Counted from the first letter of the stretch, positions 35,554-45,673 are shown. The stretch: 64,000 bases of DNA from Sphingopyxis sp. YR583 (GCF_900108295.1 NZ_FNWK01000002.1:682001-746000), one strand, 5' to 3'. Notes: generated by a model from the letters alone, not told the origin. Made by a program: numbers and translations.

Positions 35554-35588
35554 AAAAAGGCCGAGTGGATCGCTCCACCCGGCCTTTT
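35554..35588. terminator. bidirectional terminator between nitrilase and trigger factor genes
   Basis: AAAAGGCCG and GTGGA pair with TCCAC and CGGCCTTTT around a short loop, with A/T runs on both sides. It lies between the convergent stops at 35544 and 35608. Confidence 0.85.
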
Positions 35589-35607
35589 GCTTTGCCTTGA
35601 GACAGGC

Positions 35608-37191
35608 TTATTTCTTGGCGGCGGTCTTCTTGGCCGGGGCCTTCTTCTCGGCAGCCGGCTTTTCAGCTTCGGCCTTGGGGGCTTCAGCTTTCGGAGCCGC
35701 CGCCTTCTTCGCCGGTGCCTTTTTCGCGGGAGCTTCCTCGGCCTTGGCCTCTTCCTTCACCGCGTCCTTCTTGGCGGCCGGCTTCTTCGCGGCAGCCTTT
35801 TTGGCGGGCTTGTGGTCGTGGTCATGGTCGTGGCCGCAGCCCGGGCCATGGACATGGCCGTCGTCATCGGCTTCGATCGCGGCTTCGATCTCTTCGCGCG
35901 TCACTTCGCGGTCGCTGATCTCGGCCTTTTCGAACAGGAAGTCGACGACCTTGTCTTCATAGAGCGGGGCGCGGAGCTGCGCGGCGGCGAGTGCGTCCTG
36001 CTGGACATATTCGACGAAGCGCTGGCGGTCTTCGGGGCGGTACTGCTGCGCAGCCTGCATGACGAGACGCTGCATTTCCTGCTGCGAAACCTGAACGCCA
36101 TGCGCCTGACCGATTTCGGAGAGGAGCAGGCCGAGACGGACGCGGCGCACCGCGATCGAGCGATAATCGTCGCGGTCGTTCTCGAGTTCGGCCTTCGCCG
36201 CTTCGGGATCTTCCTCGTGGCTCGCTTCATGCTCGAGCTGCTGCCAGATCTGGTTGAATTCGGCCTCGACCATCGTCGGCGGCACTTCGAAGTCATGGCT
36301 CGCGGCGAGCTGATCGAGCAGCTTGCGCTTCATATAGGTGCGCGTCAGGCCGTTCAGTTCCTGCTCGACCTGATCCTTCATCAGCTCTTTCAGCTTGTCG
36401 AGGCTTTCGAGACCCAGCGACTTGGCGAACTCGTCGTCGATCTTCGACGCCGCCGGAACCTTCACTTCCTTCACCGTCACGGCGAATTCGGCGGGCTGGC
36501 CCTTCAGGTCCGCAACCGGATAATCGTCGGGGAAGGTGACCTTCAGCGTCTTTTCATCGCCGACCTTGACGCCGACGAGCTGGTCTTCAAAGCCCGGGAT
36601 CAGCTGACCCGAACCGATTTCGACCGCCATATCCTCGCCCGTGCCGCCGTCGAAGGCGACGCCGTCGACGCTGCCGGCGAAGTCGATGATGACCTGGTCA
36701 CCCTGGGCGGCCTTCTTGGTCTTCGGCGCTTCTTCGAAACGCTTCATCTGCGCGGCGAATTCCTCGATCTTGGCCATCACGGCCTTGTCGTCGGCGGGAA
36801 CGGTCAGGCGCTCGAGCTTCAGACCGTCGATCGACGGGGTTTCGATGTCGGGCAGCACTTCCAGGCTGACGGTCAGCTCGGCATCCTTGCCGGTTTCATA
36901 GCCATCGTCGAGCGACACGGCGGGCTGCAGCGCGGGGCGAAGCTTTTCCTTCGCCATCAGGTCGCGCACGCCGGCGTCGATCGCCTTGTTGAGCGCGTCG
37001 GCCGACAGCGCCGGGCCGTGCATCTTGCGGATCAGGTTTGCCGGAACCTTGCCGGGGCGGAAGCCGGGCATGCGGACGGTCGGGGCGATGCTCTTCACCT
37101 CGTCGTCGACGCGCGCGTCGATATCCTTGGCGGTGATGGTCACGCGATATTCGCGCTTCAGGCCTTCGTTCAGCGTTTCGACGGTCTTCAT
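35608..37191 (-). CDS. tig: trigger factor with His-rich and Lys/Ala-rich C-terminal tail
   Basis: 527-residue ribosome-associated chaperone and prolyl isomerase. The ribosome-docking signature GFRPGKVP is at about residue 42-49, the PPIase domain at about 150-245, and the helical substrate-binding C-domain to about 430. Beyond it is an unusual tail: GHVHGPGCGHDHDHDH, then repeated AKK/PAKK/PKAEA units. Typical trigger factors end near 430-450. The tail is histone H1-like and positively charged. The ATG at 37191 (MKTVETLNEGLK) begins the family N-terminus. Confidence 0.95.
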   Translation of the reverse strand: MKTVETLNEGLKREYRVTITAKDIDARVDDEVKSIAPTVRMPGFRPGKVPANLIRKMHGPALSADALNKAIDAGVRDLMAKEKLRPALQPAVSLDDGYETGKDAELTVSLEVLPDIETPSIDGLKLERLTVPADDKAVMAKIEEFAAQMKRFEEAPKTKKAAQGDQVIIDFAGSVDGVAFDGGTGEDMAVEIGSGQLIPGFEDQLVGVKVGDEKTLKVTFPDDYPVADLKGQPAEFAVTVKEVKVPAASKIDDEFAKSLGLESLDKLKELMKDQVEQELNGLTRTYMKRKLLDQLAASHDFEVPPTMVEAEFNQIWQQLEHEASHEEDPEAAKAELENDRDDYRSIAVRRVRLGLLLSEIGQAHGVQVSQQEMQRLVMQAAQQYRPEDRQRFVEYVQQDALAAAQLRAPLYEDKVVDFLFEKAEISDREVTREEIEAAIEADDDGHVHGPGCGHDHDHDHKPAKKAAAKKPAAKKDAVKEEAKAEEAPAKKAPAKKAAAPKAEAPKAEAEKPAAEKKAPAKKTAAKK

Positions 37192-37278
37192 TGCCTTGGT
37201 CTTATCCTTGCTCAAAATCTCGTATCGAACCCCGCCGGAGCGGCGGAGTTCCCCATGATCCCGGCCTGCATTGCAGAA

Positions 37279-37363
37279 TGGTGCGGGCGAAGGGACTCGA
37301 ACCCCCACATCTTGCGATACTGGTACCTAAAACCAGCGCGTCTACCAATTCCGCCACGCCCGC
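37279..37363 (-). tRNA. tRNA-Leu (TAG)
   Basis: Minus-strand gene, GCGGGCG to CGCCCGC plus ACCA. The anticodon arm CTGGT-TTTAGGT-ACCAG gives anticodon TAG. The long variable arm and GGTTCGAGTCC T-arm are typical of leucine tRNAs. Confidence 0.95.
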
Positions 37364-37529
37364 AGGTGTTTTCGGCCGGGTGCACGAAATCGCGCGCTGC
37401 CGCGCACGCCCGTGCGGGCCGCGCGGGGCTATAGCAGACGCGCGGCCAAGGGCAAGGGCACAAAGCCGCCTGTTCCACGGGCGGAACAGTGGGCGCGCCC
37501 GTTCGTTGGTTAACCCGAGGAGACAGACG

Positions 37530-37727
37530 ATGCCGAATAGCCCCGACCCGCTTCCCAAGCCGAAGCCCGACACGATCGAACCGCAAGCGCCGCCCGAACA
37601 TCCGGTACAGCCCACCCCGGTCGAAGACCCCGCCGGCCAGCCGACCGAAATCCCCGGCCGTCCCGGCGGCGGCGACATCGACCAGCCCGGCCGCGGCCCC
37701 AGCGAAGTTCCGCCGCAGGAGATCTAA
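37530..37727 (+). CDS. small proline-rich hypothetical protein
   Basis: 65 residues, almost entirely Pro, Asp, Glu and Gly (PLPKPKPDTIEPQAPPEHPV at the start). No membrane segment or signal. Preceded by GAGGAGA, a good ribosome-binding site, at the right spacing for the ATG at 37530. Intrinsically disordered. Similar tiny proline-rich proteins occur in related genomes, but I do not know a function. Confidence 0.65.
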   Translation: MPNSPDPLPKPKPDTIEPQAPPEHPVQPTPVEDPAGQPTEIPGRPGGGDIDQPGRGPSEVPPQEI

Positions 37728-37743
37728 CGACGCTCCCTCCCCG

Positions 37744-37762
37744 ATTCCCGCTTTCGCGGGAG
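37744..37762. repeat. short palindrome, second copy of the TTCCCGCTTTCGCGGGA hairpin
   Basis: ATTCCCGCTTTCGCGGGAG pairs TCCCGC with GCGGGA around TTTC. It matches the hairpin at 33622-33639. It lies between the small proline-rich gene and the amidohydrolase, and looks like a dispersed intergenic repeat. Confidence 0.65.
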
Positions 37763-37829
37763 TGGGTTGCATAGAGAGACTTGACGGCCCCTCTCACCCC
37801 CCGCACGATGCGCCGCAGGGGAGAGAGAT

Positions 37830-39509
37830 ATGAAATTCACCGCCGCCATTGCGCTGCTTTTGGCAACCACCGCGCCCGCGATAGCGCAGGACGCCGTCCT
37901 TTACCGCGGCGGCCCGATCATCACGATGGATGGCGACGCACCGCAAACCGTCGAGGCGGTCGTGACCAAGGGCGACCGCATCGCCTTCTCCGGCCCTGAA
38001 AAGCAGGCGCGCGCTGCCGCGGGCAAGGACGCGACCATCCGCGACCTCAAGGGTGCGACGATGCTCCCGGGTTTCATCGACGCCCATTCGCACTTCACCG
38101 TCGCCACGATGAGCGCGGGCGGGCTCGACCTTCGCGCCGGACGGCCCGTCACCGACATCGCGGGCGTCTCGGCCGCGATCCGCGATCATCTCGCCCGCAC
38201 GCCGGCCGCCCCCGGCCGCTGGATCACCGTCTGGCAGTTCGATCACGAGTCGCTTGCCGAAAAACGCTACATCACCCGCGCCGAACTCGACGCGATCGCG
38301 CCCGACCGTCCGCTCGTCGTCCTCCACGTCTCGCTCCACGGCGCCGTCGCGAACAGTGCCGCACTGAAGGCCGCCGGGATCGACGAGAGCACGCCTGTGC
38401 CGCCCGGCGGCATGATCCTCCGCGACGACGCGGGCAAGCTCAACGGCGTATTGCTCGAAAAGGCGATGTTCCTGATGCTCGCCAAAATGCCGCAGCCGAC
38501 CGCCGAACAGAAACTCGCCGCGCTCGACGCCGCACAGAACGCCTATTTTGCCGAGGGCTATACGCACGCGCAGGACGGCGCCACCCTGCCCCCCGACGTC
38601 GCCTTCCTCACCAGCCCGGCTGCGCGCGAGCGGCTCAAGATCGACCTCGCGCTGCTCCCCTTCTCGACCGGCCTCGACGGCCTGCTCGCCAACCCCGGCC
38701 TCCAATTCGGCCGTTATCAGGGCCATGTGAAGCTACAGGGGATCAAATTCGTCCTCGACGGATCGGTCCAGTCGCGCACCGGCTTTTTCACCCGCGACTA
38801 TAAACGCGGCAGCCCCGAGGGCCATCACCCCTGGCATGGCGAGCCGATCCTCTCCGAAGAGGAATTCATCGCGCAGGCGAGGAAGGTGAATGACCGCGGC
38901 TGGCAGCTCTTCGTTCATGCCAATGGCGACGCCGCGATCGACATGGCGATCCGCGGCTTCGACTTGCTCGGGATCAAGGCCGCGGACAACCGCCGCCCGA
39001 TCGTCATCCACTCGCAATTCCAGCGCCGCGACCAGCTCTCCGCCTACAAGCGCATCGGCGTCGGCCCCGCCTATTTCTCGAACCACACATGGTATTGGGC
39101 CGACGTCCACCGCACCAACTTCCCCGCCGAAGTCGTCGATTTCATCAGCCCCTTCCGCTCCGCACGCGCTGCGGGCCTGACGCCGTCGAACCACAGCGAC
39201 TACAGCGTCACCCCGCTCGACACGCGCTTCATGCTCTGGACCTCAATGGCGCGCGTCTCGCCGACCGGCGTCGTCAGCGGCCCCGACGAACGCCTCGACG
39301 CCTATGAAGCGCTACAGGCGCTCACCACCGGCCCCGCCTGGCAGGCGTTCGAGGAGGACCGCAAAGGCTGCATCAAGCCCGGCCTGCTCGCCGATTTCGT
39401 AATCCTCGATAAGAATCCGCTGACGACGCCGGTCGATGCGATCAAGGATATCCGCGTACTGGAAACCGTGAAAGAAGGACGATCGGTCTGGCAGGCGACA
39501 TCGCGCTAA
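37830..39509 (+). CDS. secreted amidohydrolase (YtcJ-like)
   Basis: 559 residues with a signal peptide (MKFTAAIALLLATTAPAIAQ). The metal motif DAHSHF follows LPGFI, and later histidines occur in VHANGD, VIHSQ and SNHSDY. This is the amidohydrolase_3 / YtcJ family, metal-dependent enzymes that hydrolyse amide or carbamoyl bonds. Substrate unknown. GGGGAGAG precedes the start. Confidence 0.88.
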   Translation: MKFTAAIALLLATTAPAIAQDAVLYRGGPIITMDGDAPQTVEAVVTKGDRIAFSGPEKQARAAAGKDATIRDLKGATMLPGFIDAHSHFTVATMSAGGLDLRAGRPVTDIAGVSAAIRDHLARTPAAPGRWITVWQFDHESLAEKRYITRAELDAIAPDRPLVVLHVSLHGAVANSAALKAAGIDESTPVPPGGMILRDDAGKLNGVLLEKAMFLMLAKMPQPTAEQKLAALDAAQNAYFAEGYTHAQDGATLPPDVAFLTSPAARERLKIDLALLPFSTGLDGLLANPGLQFGRYQGHVKLQGIKFVLDGSVQSRTGFFTRDYKRGSPEGHHPWHGEPILSEEEFIAQARKVNDRGWQLFVHANGDAAIDMAIRGFDLLGIKAADNRRPIVIHSQFQRRDQLSAYKRIGVGPAYFSNHTWYWADVHRTNFPAEVVDFISPFRSARAAGLTPSNHSDYSVTPLDTRFMLWTSMARVSPTGVVSGPDERLDAYEALQALTTGPAWQAFEEDRKGCIKPGLLADFVILDKNPLTTPVDAIKDIRVLETVKEGRSVWQATSR

Positions 39510-39525
39510 ATTCCCGGCTCGCGAT

Positions 39526-40116
39526 CTAGAATCGCGCCCGCTGCATCATCGCTTGCGCTTCGGGCAGACCCGCACCGAAATAATGCAGCTGGGGCGCGTA
39601 ATAATTTGCGACGAACAGCTTGCCGTCCACAACCGCGAGGCGAGCCTCGCCAAGTCGCGTCAGTTCGTCATTCGGCATCGTGTAACGATATCGGACCAGC
39701 AACCCTCTTTTACCGCCGATATCCGTCGGGGCGGATTCGATGATCGTGAAATCGGACAGCTGGTTGGCGGCGCGAAAGCTGCGTTCGAAAAAGTCGGCAA
39801 GTTCGGGCAGCAACAGGCCGCTGTCGAACTTCGGCATCGGGTTATTCTTTTGATCGCGTTCCTTGTAGAGCGATCCGCCGGTGGGAATGGCCGAGAAAAA
39901 TTCCAGCGCGTTGAGGCCGGTGCCATCCTGCGTCCACACCCGCCCCTGCTTGCCGGGCCGCCCACCCTGATTCCAGTCACTGTCGGGGGTTACTTTCAGG
40001 CCGTCGACTTGCGCCGCCTGCTTCGCGCTCATCAGCTTCCAGCCGGCGCTGGCTGACGGACTCCACGCCGCAAGCGCGGCTGCCATGAAAATCATCGGAC
40101 GGCGATAGATGGTCAT
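39526..40116 (-). CDS. exported hypothetical protein
   Basis: 196 residues with an N-terminal signal peptide (MIFMAAALAAWSPSASA). The mature part is a mixed alpha/beta domain with FFSAIPTGGSLY and YRYTMPNDEL. I recognise no family. It starts two bases after the stop of the M48 protease gene upstream, so it is the third gene of that operon. Confidence 0.72.
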   Translation of the reverse strand: MTIYRRPMIFMAAALAAWSPSASAGWKLMSAKQAAQVDGLKVTPDSDWNQGGRPGKQGRVWTQDGTGLNALEFFSAIPTGGSLYKERDQKNNPMPKFDSGLLLPELADFFERSFRAANQLSDFTIIESAPTDIGGKRGLLVRYRYTMPNDELTRLGEARLAVVDGKLFVANYYAPQLHYFGAGLPEAQAMMQRARF

Positions 40117-40117
40117 T

Positions 40118-41296
40118 TCAATTCTCCAACAGCATTTTCATGGCCGCGGCGTCAGCGGCTTGCGGCGATCGGACCAGATATTCCTGTAACGCAGCCTTTC
40201 CGGCGGCGCTGTCGCCACCGCGCATCGCGGTCAGGCCGGCACCACGCCAAGCCTCGGCTGGCGCCGACCCCGTCGCGATTGCCTGCTCATAAAATTGCCG
40301 CGCAGTCACCAAGTCGCGAGGGTTCCCGCGCAAGCGGTAAAGTTCGCCGCGAGCATGCAGCAGCAGGCCATCCCAGCCCAGCGCCTGCGCGCGGCTCTGG
40401 ATGACATAGTCCGCCGCAGCAAATTCATTGCCTTTGACCAAGCTGCCAAAAAGAGTTGGCAGAACGCGTGCCGTCGCATCCCGATAGGCCGCAGCACCGT
40501 CATCACCATCAATCGCACCCGGCTGCGCTTCAATTTCGGAAAAATAGGCGAAACGCTGTAAATTGGTCGGGTGAGTGTCTGTGGCCCCCGGCGTAAACCG
40601 ACGGATTTTACGTTGTTTGCGTTCCTCTCGCAGCGCATCATCTTCTTCCATCAATCGCTTCCACACGACCGACGCCCGAAGCGGGTAGGATGACGCGCGA
40701 ATATAGTCTGCGGAAAGGAGGTCGGACTGCTGCTCCTGCTCTCGATTAAAGCCCGCAAGACCGGTCACAAATGCGCTTTCGGCGACCGCTCCCACATTTT
40801 GGCCAACCGCAGCGCCACTCAGGCTGAGCCACATCAAAATGTCGCTCCCTGTCCGACGCTTCTTGAACTTGTTCAAGCTATGCCGAAGCTCGAAATGAGC
40901 AAATTCATGGCCCAATATGGTCGCAAGCTCGGCTTCGGAGTGCACGCGAGCGAGGAGGCCCGTATTGATGACCATCAATCCATTCGGCGCCATTGTCGCA
41001 TTAAAAATATTGTCTTGAACAACATATATACGCGTAGCAGCGCACCGATCCTGGCCTACCGTCTTGCACAGGACGCCCTTAATATATCTCGTGAGTTCTT
41101 CGTCTTGGACTACGAGCGGCGAGTCCCGAAAACCACGTTCATGATCGTCCAATTCCATCCATAGCCCGCGCTCGTCTACTCCCTGCGGTTCGTAGGCGCC
41201 AGCATAGGCCGGGCGTTCGAATTGCGCCTCCGTTCCCCACGCTTGACCAAATCCGGCCGCCAGCAGCGCAACTGCCAGTATCGCCCGCGCGCTCAT
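40118..41296 (-). CDS. M48-family zinc metalloprotease
   Basis: 392 residues with a signal peptide (MSARAILAVALLAAGFGQAW). The zinc motif is HEFAH in TILGHEFAHFELRHS. The C-terminal part is a TPR-like helical region (GAGLTAMRGGDSAAGKAALQ), as in BepA/LoiP-type periplasmic chaperone-proteases. It probably processes or degrades misfolded outer-membrane proteins. It overlaps the upstream exported gene by four bases. Confidence 0.9.
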   Translation of the reverse strand: MSARAILAVALLAAGFGQAWGTEAQFERPAYAGAYEPQGVDERGLWMELDDHERGFRDSPLVVQDEELTRYIKGVLCKTVGQDRCAATRIYVVQDNIFNATMAPNGLMVINTGLLARVHSEAELATILGHEFAHFELRHSLNKFKKRRTGSDILMWLSLSGAAVGQNVGAVAESAFVTGLAGFNREQEQQSDLLSADYIRASSYPLRASVVWKRLMEEDDALREERKQRKIRRFTPGATDTHPTNLQRFAYFSEIEAQPGAIDGDDGAAAYRDATARVLPTLFGSLVKGNEFAAADYVIQSRAQALGWDGLLLHARGELYRLRGNPRDLVTARQFYEQAIATGSAPAEAWRGAGLTAMRGGDSAAGKAALQEYLVRSPQAADAAAMKMLLEN

Positions 41297-42036
41297 TTTG
41301 CAGCTACGGCGACCGGCTTAAGACCTGGAAAATCCTCCAGCAACTGCCCGACACGCTTCTGCATGCCCTCTTCGGTGCGCACATCGCCGCCCATCTGTTC
41401 GTCGGCGTTCAGCCACACCAGATCGCCGGTATGCAAATCGACAAGCCCCGCATAGCCGACATGCTTGCCTGAACTTACACCCGCACCGACCAGTCCGATG
41501 GCCAGCACCTGAAACATTTTCCGTCCAAAGGATCCATATTGATCCTCGGTGCGGACAAAAAGGCCGTATCGCGCGCCCGTTCGTTCGGCGATTTCCTTCG
41601 TGCCTTCGCCCAATGTCCAGTCGAATGCCTTATTCTTCCGCGTGGGCAGCCGGTTACCTGCAAAAAACTGGTAATTCACAACCGAATTGGCGACAGAGTT
41701 AAACAGAGCCCGATGTTCGGAAAACAGTTTGGCATCCTCGCCCACAAGGTCGGGTTCGATAATCAGCTCATTGCTGAACTCGATCTGGCGGCGTGCCAAT
41801 TCAGCATTCAGGAAATCACGAGCCTGCGCGGTCCAGTCAGCATTGGGCTCCCCCATCCCGCCGGTCGATTGCTCACCCACCCAGACCGAAGGACGAAACA
41901 GCAGAATTTTCTGGCCGCTCAGCGATTCTGCTGAAAACCCTGCGCGAACCGCCCCCTTTTCCTGCCCCAGCACCGCCGGCGTCGTGAACAGAAACGAGAC
42001 CGTCAAAATGACGGCCGACATCCATTTACCCAGCAT
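41293..42036 (-). CDS. exported hypothetical protein, first gene of M48 operon
   Basis: 247 residues with a signal peptide ending near VLGQEK. The mature part has alternating strands and helices, with YGLFVRTEDQYGSFGR and GYAGLVDLHTGDLVW, a pattern that suggests a CsgG/GNA1162-like alpha/beta fold, though this is a guess. The stop overlaps the M48 gene start. Base composition is visibly more AT-rich than the surrounding genes. Confidence 0.68.
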   Translation of the reverse strand: MLGKWMSAVILTVSFLFTTPAVLGQEKGAVRAGFSAESLSGQKILLFRPSVWVGEQSTGGMGEPNADWTAQARDFLNAELARRQIEFSNELIIEPDLVGEDAKLFSEHRALFNSVANSVVNYQFFAGNRLPTRKNKAFDWTLGEGTKEIAERTGARYGLFVRTEDQYGSFGRKMFQVLAIGLVGAGVSSGKHVGYAGLVDLHTGDLVWLNADEQMGGDVRTEEGMQKRVGQLLEDFPGLKPVAVAAK

Positions 42037-42114
42037 CCAAGCCCCCCGGCTACTCAGGATTATTACCTGCCTCGCGCCTGCATCGGAAAAACCGTAGTGA
42101 CCTGCAAGAGGAAA

Positions 42115-42142
42115 AACGCATGCGACCGCAATCGCATGCGTT
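42115..42142 (-). terminator. terminator for gatB transcription
   Basis: AACGCATGCG (42115-42124) and CGCATGCGTT (42133-42142) form a perfect 10-base stem with an eight-base loop. Read on the minus strand it is followed by TTTTTC. It lies 63 bases past the gatB stop and before the next leftward gene. Confidence 0.8.
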
Positions 42143-42204
42143 CTATTGCATCCAGAATGGCTTCAATATTTGTTATCGTCGCGACACGCCGGCCCGTATT
42201 AATT

Positions 42205-43671
42205 TTAGTTCAACGCCTTCTTCAGCAGCTCGTTCACCACCTGCGGGTTCGCCTTGCCCTGCATCGCCTTCATCGTCTGGCCGACGAAGAAGCCGAACAA
42301 GGCTTCCTTGCCGCCCTTATACTGCTCGACCTTGTCGGCATTGGCCGTCAGGATTTTGGCGATTTCGGCTTCGATCGCGCCGGTGTCGCTCGTCTGCTTC
42401 AGACCGTCGCGTTCAACGATCACGCCCGCCGCGTCGCCGCTTTCGAGCATTTTTTCGAAAACCTGCTTCGCAATCGTTCCCGAAATCGTCCCGTCGGCGA
42501 CCAGCCCGAGCAGTTCGCCCGCGTGCGCCGGTGTGACCGGGCAATCCTCGAAGCTCTTGCCGAGGCGGTTCAGCGCGCCGAACAGCTCGCTCGACACCCA
42601 GTTCGCCGCCGCGGCCGGCTTCGCGCCGGTTTCGAGCAAAGTATCGAACCACAGCGCGCTTTCGACCTCGGCGGTCAGCACGTCGGCGTTATACGCCGAG
42701 ATGCCGGCCGCCAGATAGCGCGCGCGCTTGGCGTCGGGCAGTTCGGGCAGGCTCTCGCGGCATTCCGCCAGAAACGCATCGTCGAGTTCGAGCGGCAACA
42801 GGTCGGGATCGGGGAAGTAGCGGTAATCATGCGCATCTTCCTTCGACCGCATCGACCGCGTCTCGTTGCGGTCGGGATCGTAGAGCCGCGTTTCCTGCAC
42901 CACGGTGCCGCCGCTTTCGATCAGCTCGACCTGGCGCTTCGCCTCGCCCTCGATCACCGCCATCACGAAGCGCACCGAATTGACATTCTTCGTCTCGGTC
43001 CGCGTCCCGAATTCGTCGCCGGGCTTGCGCACGCTGACGTTGACGTCGGCGCGCATCGAGCCTTCTTCCATATTGCCGTCGCACGACCCGACATAGCGCA
43101 GAATCGAGCGCAGCTTGCGCACATAGGCCCCGGCCTCGGCCGGCGAGCGCATGTCGGGGCGCGAGACGATCTCCATCAGCGCGACGCCTGAACGATTCAG
43201 GTCGACGTAGGACATCGTCGGATGCTGGTCGTGCATCAGCTTGCCGGCATCCTGCTCGACATGGATACGCTCGATCCCGATGCGCTTGGCTTCGGGCAGC
43301 CCCGCCTTCTCATCGGCCTCGATCGTCAGCGAACCTTCGCCGACAAGCGGATGATAAAGCTGCGAAATCTGATAACCCTGCGGCAGATCGGCATAGAAAT
43401 AATTCTTGCGGTCGAACCGCGACCATTTGTTGATCTCGGCCTCGATCGCCATGCCCGTGCGCACCGCCTGACGGATGCACTCGCGGTTCGGCACCGGCAG
43501 CATGCCGGGCATCGCGGCGTCGACCAGCGACACCTGCGTGTTCGGCTCCGCCCCGAACGCCGTCGCGGCGCCCGAGAACAGCTTGGCATTGGAGGTGACC
43601 TGCGCATGGACCTCGAGGCCGATCACGACCTCCCACTCGCCGGTTTCGCCCTTGATGCGATAATCAGACAT
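42205..43671 (-). CDS. gatB: Asp-tRNA(Asn)/Glu-tRNA(Gln) amidotransferase subunit B
   Basis: 488 residues. Signatures include [31 protein letters not shown] and the C-terminal GatB/YqeY helical domain ending [13 protein letters not shown]. It forms GatCAB, which converts misacylated Glu-tRNA(Gln) or Asp-tRNA(Asn) into the correct amide. The ATG at 43671 (MSDYRIKG) is chosen; one at 43680 is also possible. It follows gatA after about 127 bases that contain a possible small ORF. Confidence 0.95.
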   Translation of the reverse strand: MSDYRIKGETGEWEVVIGLEVHAQVTSNAKLFSGAATAFGAEPNTQVSLVDAAMPGMLPVPNRECIRQAVRTGMAIEAEINKWSRFDRKNYFYADLPQGYQISQLYHPLVGEGSLTIEADEKAGLPEAKRIGIERIHVEQDAGKLMHDQHPTMSYVDLNRSGVALMEIVSRPDMRSPAEAGAYVRKLRSILRYVGSCDGNMEEGSMRADVNVSVRKPGDEFGTRTETKNVNSVRFVMAVIEGEAKRQVELIESGGTVVQETRLYDPDRNETRSMRSKEDAHDYRYFPDPDLLPLELDDAFLAECRESLPELPDAKRARYLAAGISAYNADVLTAEVESALWFDTLLETGAKPAAAANWVSSELFGALNRLGKSFEDCPVTPAHAGELLGLVADGTISGTIAKQVFEKMLESGDAAGVIVERDGLKQTSDTGAIEAEIAKILTANADKVEQYKGGKEALFGFFVGQTMKAMQGKANPQVVNELLKKALN

Positions 43672-43804
43672 CGCGTTCATTCTTTCCCGTCTTGTCACTC
43701 AGATGCGCCTTAGCGGATCGCTCCTTGTTGACGCGTTTGTCCCTGAAGAATTGTACGGCCACGTCCAGTAAGCCGAATATCGCCTCTATCAGAGCGCTTA
43801 CCAC
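43664..43804 (-). CDS. possible 46-residue small protein between gatA and gatB
   Basis: A GTG at 43804, overlapping the gatA stop, opens a frame [20 protein letters not shown] followed by a basic stretch ([12 protein letters not shown]) and ends at 43664, overlapping the gatB start. One hydrophobic helix with a basic tail, so a small membrane or peripheral protein is possible. Overlap with both neighbours fits translational coupling, but the ORF may also be chance filling of a 126-base gap. Confidence 0.35.
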   Translation of the reverse strand: MVSALIEAIFGLLDVAVQFFRDKRVNKERSAKAHLSDKTGKNERDV

Positions 43805-45279
43805 CACTTCTCCGCCCGCGCGTTGAACCCAGCGCGCTGCTCGATCGCCAGCCCGGCGTTAAGCACGCCCTGCTCGTCGAAAGCCTTGCCGATGATCTGC
43901 AAGCCGAGCGGCAGCCCTTCGCGGTTCAGCGCCGCGGGGACCGACATCGCGGGCAATCCCGCGAGGCTCGCGGGCACCGCGAACACGTCGTTCAGATACA
44001 TCGACAGCGGATCGGCGGTCTTTTCGCCCAGCCCGAACGCAGCCGACGGCGCGGTCGGCGCCAGGATCACGTCGCACACCCCGAACGCCTGCTCGAAATC
44101 GCGCGCGATCAGCGTCCGCACCTTCTGCGCCTGCGTATAATAAGCGTCGTAGAAGCCCGCCGACAGCACATAGGTGCCGATCATGATGCGGCGCTTGACT
44201 TCGGGCCCGAAGCCGTCGGCGCGCGTCGCGGCGTACATGTCCTGCAATCCCGCCTTTTCGGGCAGGTCACGCAAACCATAACGCACGCCGTCATAGCGCG
44301 CGAGGTTCGACGACGCCTCGGCGGGCGCGATGATATAATAGGCCGGCAGCGCATATTTGGTGTGCGGCAGGCTGATCTCGACGACCTCGGCCCCCGCATC
44401 CTTCAGCATCGCGATGCCCGCGTCCCACATCGCGTCGATGTCGGGATCGATGCCTTCTAATCGATACTCCTTGGGAATACCTACCTTCTTACCCTTGAGA
44501 TCGCTCGATAAAGCGGCTTCCCAATTGGGTACCGCCATGTTCAGGCTCGTCGCGTCCTTCGGATCGAAGCCCGCCATATTTTCGAGCATGATCGCGCAGT
44601 CGCGCACATCGCGCGCCATCGGCCCCGCCTGATCGAGCGAGCTTGCAAACGCCACGATGCCCCAGCGCGAGCAGCGGCCATAGGTCGGCTTGATCCCCGA
44701 AATGCCCGTGAACGCCGCGGGCTGGCGGATCGAGCCGCCGGTGTCGGTGCCCGTCGCCGCGGGGCACAGCCGCGCCGCGATTGCCGAAGACGAACCGCCC
44801 GACGATCCGCCCGGCGCGAGCGCGGCATTGCCGCCATCCTTGCGCTTCCACGGGCTGATCACATTGCCGAAGTAAGACGTCTCGTTCGACGACCCCATCG
44901 CGAACTGGTCGAGGTTGAGCTTGCCGAGCATCCCGCAACCCGCGTCCCACAATTTCTGCGAAACAGTGGACTCGTACCGCGGCACAAAACCTTCGAGCAT
45001 ATGGCTCGCGGCGGTCGTCTGGACACCGTTCGTCGCGAACAGATCCTTCATCCCGATCGGCACGCCCGACAGCGGCTTCAAGGTGCCCGCAGCGCGGTCG
45101 GCATCGGCCGCCTTCGCCGCCGCGATCGCATGCTCGGGCGTTTCGACGATAAACGCGTTCAGCGCCTTCGCGCCCGCGACATTGGCGTTGAACGCCTCGG
45201 CGACCTCGACGGCGCTGAAATCGCCCGCGCGGTGCCCATCGCGGATCTGCGCAACGGTCAGATTGGTAAGCTCGGTCAT
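43798..45279 (-). CDS. gatA: Asp-tRNA(Asn)/Glu-tRNA(Gln) amidotransferase subunit A
   Basis: 493-residue amidase-signature enzyme that releases ammonia from glutamine. The catalytic Ser-cisSer-Lys set lies in [12 protein letters not shown] and [21 protein letters not shown] and [11 protein letters not shown]. Length is normal. Its start overlaps the gatC stop by one base (TAATG). Confidence 0.96.
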   Translation of the reverse strand: MTELTNLTVAQIRDGHRAGDFSAVEVAEAFNANVAGAKALNAFIVETPEHAIAAAKAADADRAAGTLKPLSGVPIGMKDLFATNGVQTTAASHMLEGFVPRYESTVSQKLWDAGCGMLGKLNLDQFAMGSSNETSYFGNVISPWKRKDGGNAALAPGGSSGGSSSAIAARLCPAATGTDTGGSIRQPAAFTGISGIKPTYGRCSRWGIVAFASSLDQAGPMARDVRDCAIMLENMAGFDPKDATSLNMAVPNWEAALSSDLKGKKVGIPKEYRLEGIDPDIDAMWDAGIAMLKDAGAEVVEISLPHTKYALPAYYIIAPAEASSNLARYDGVRYGLRDLPEKAGLQDMYAATRADGFGPEVKRRIMIGTYVLSAGFYDAYYTQAQKVRTLIARDFEQAFGVCDVILAPTAPSAAFGLGEKTADPLSMYLNDVFAVPASLAGLPAMSVPAALNREGLPLGLQIIGKAFDEQGVLNAGLAIEQRAGFNARAEKWW

Positions 45280-45581
45280 TATTCGATCACTTTCGGCACG
45301 CCGAAAAAGCCGTGCTGCGGCGCGGGTGCATTGGCGAGGACATCGTCGCGGCGGTTGCCGCCGGTCAGCGGGTCGGCGTCGACGACATCGTCGCGCAGCC
45401 GCAAACTGTTGGGGATCACCGCGGTCATCGGCTCGACCCCGGTCACATCGACCTCGCCGAGTTGCTCGACCCAGCCCAAAATGCCGTTCAATTCGCCTTC
45501 CATCGCGGCGGCTTCGGCATCGCTGATCGCGATGCGCGCCAGCGACGCGATTTTCCTTACTGTTGCCTGATCGATTGCCAT
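45279..45581 (-). CDS. gatC: Asp-tRNA(Asn)/Glu-tRNA(Gln) amidotransferase subunit C
   Basis: 100 residues, the small linker subunit of GatCAB. It starts [20 protein letters not shown] and has the internal GVEPM(T) motif before the C-terminal region that wraps around GatA. It is first in a gatC-gatA-gatB operon. Confidence 0.94.
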   Translation of the reverse strand: MAIDQATVRKIASLARIAISDAEAAAMEGELNGILGWVEQLGEVDVTGVEPMTAVIPNSLRLRDDVVDADPLTGGNRRDDVLANAPAPQHGFFGVPKVIE

Positions 45582-45673
45582 TCTTGTCGCCTTATCGGGA
45601 GAAGCTCGGCCGCTAGCATCGTAGCCTGATTGCTTCAAGGCGCAGCATGGGCACGGCGGCCCAAAAAGGCCAT

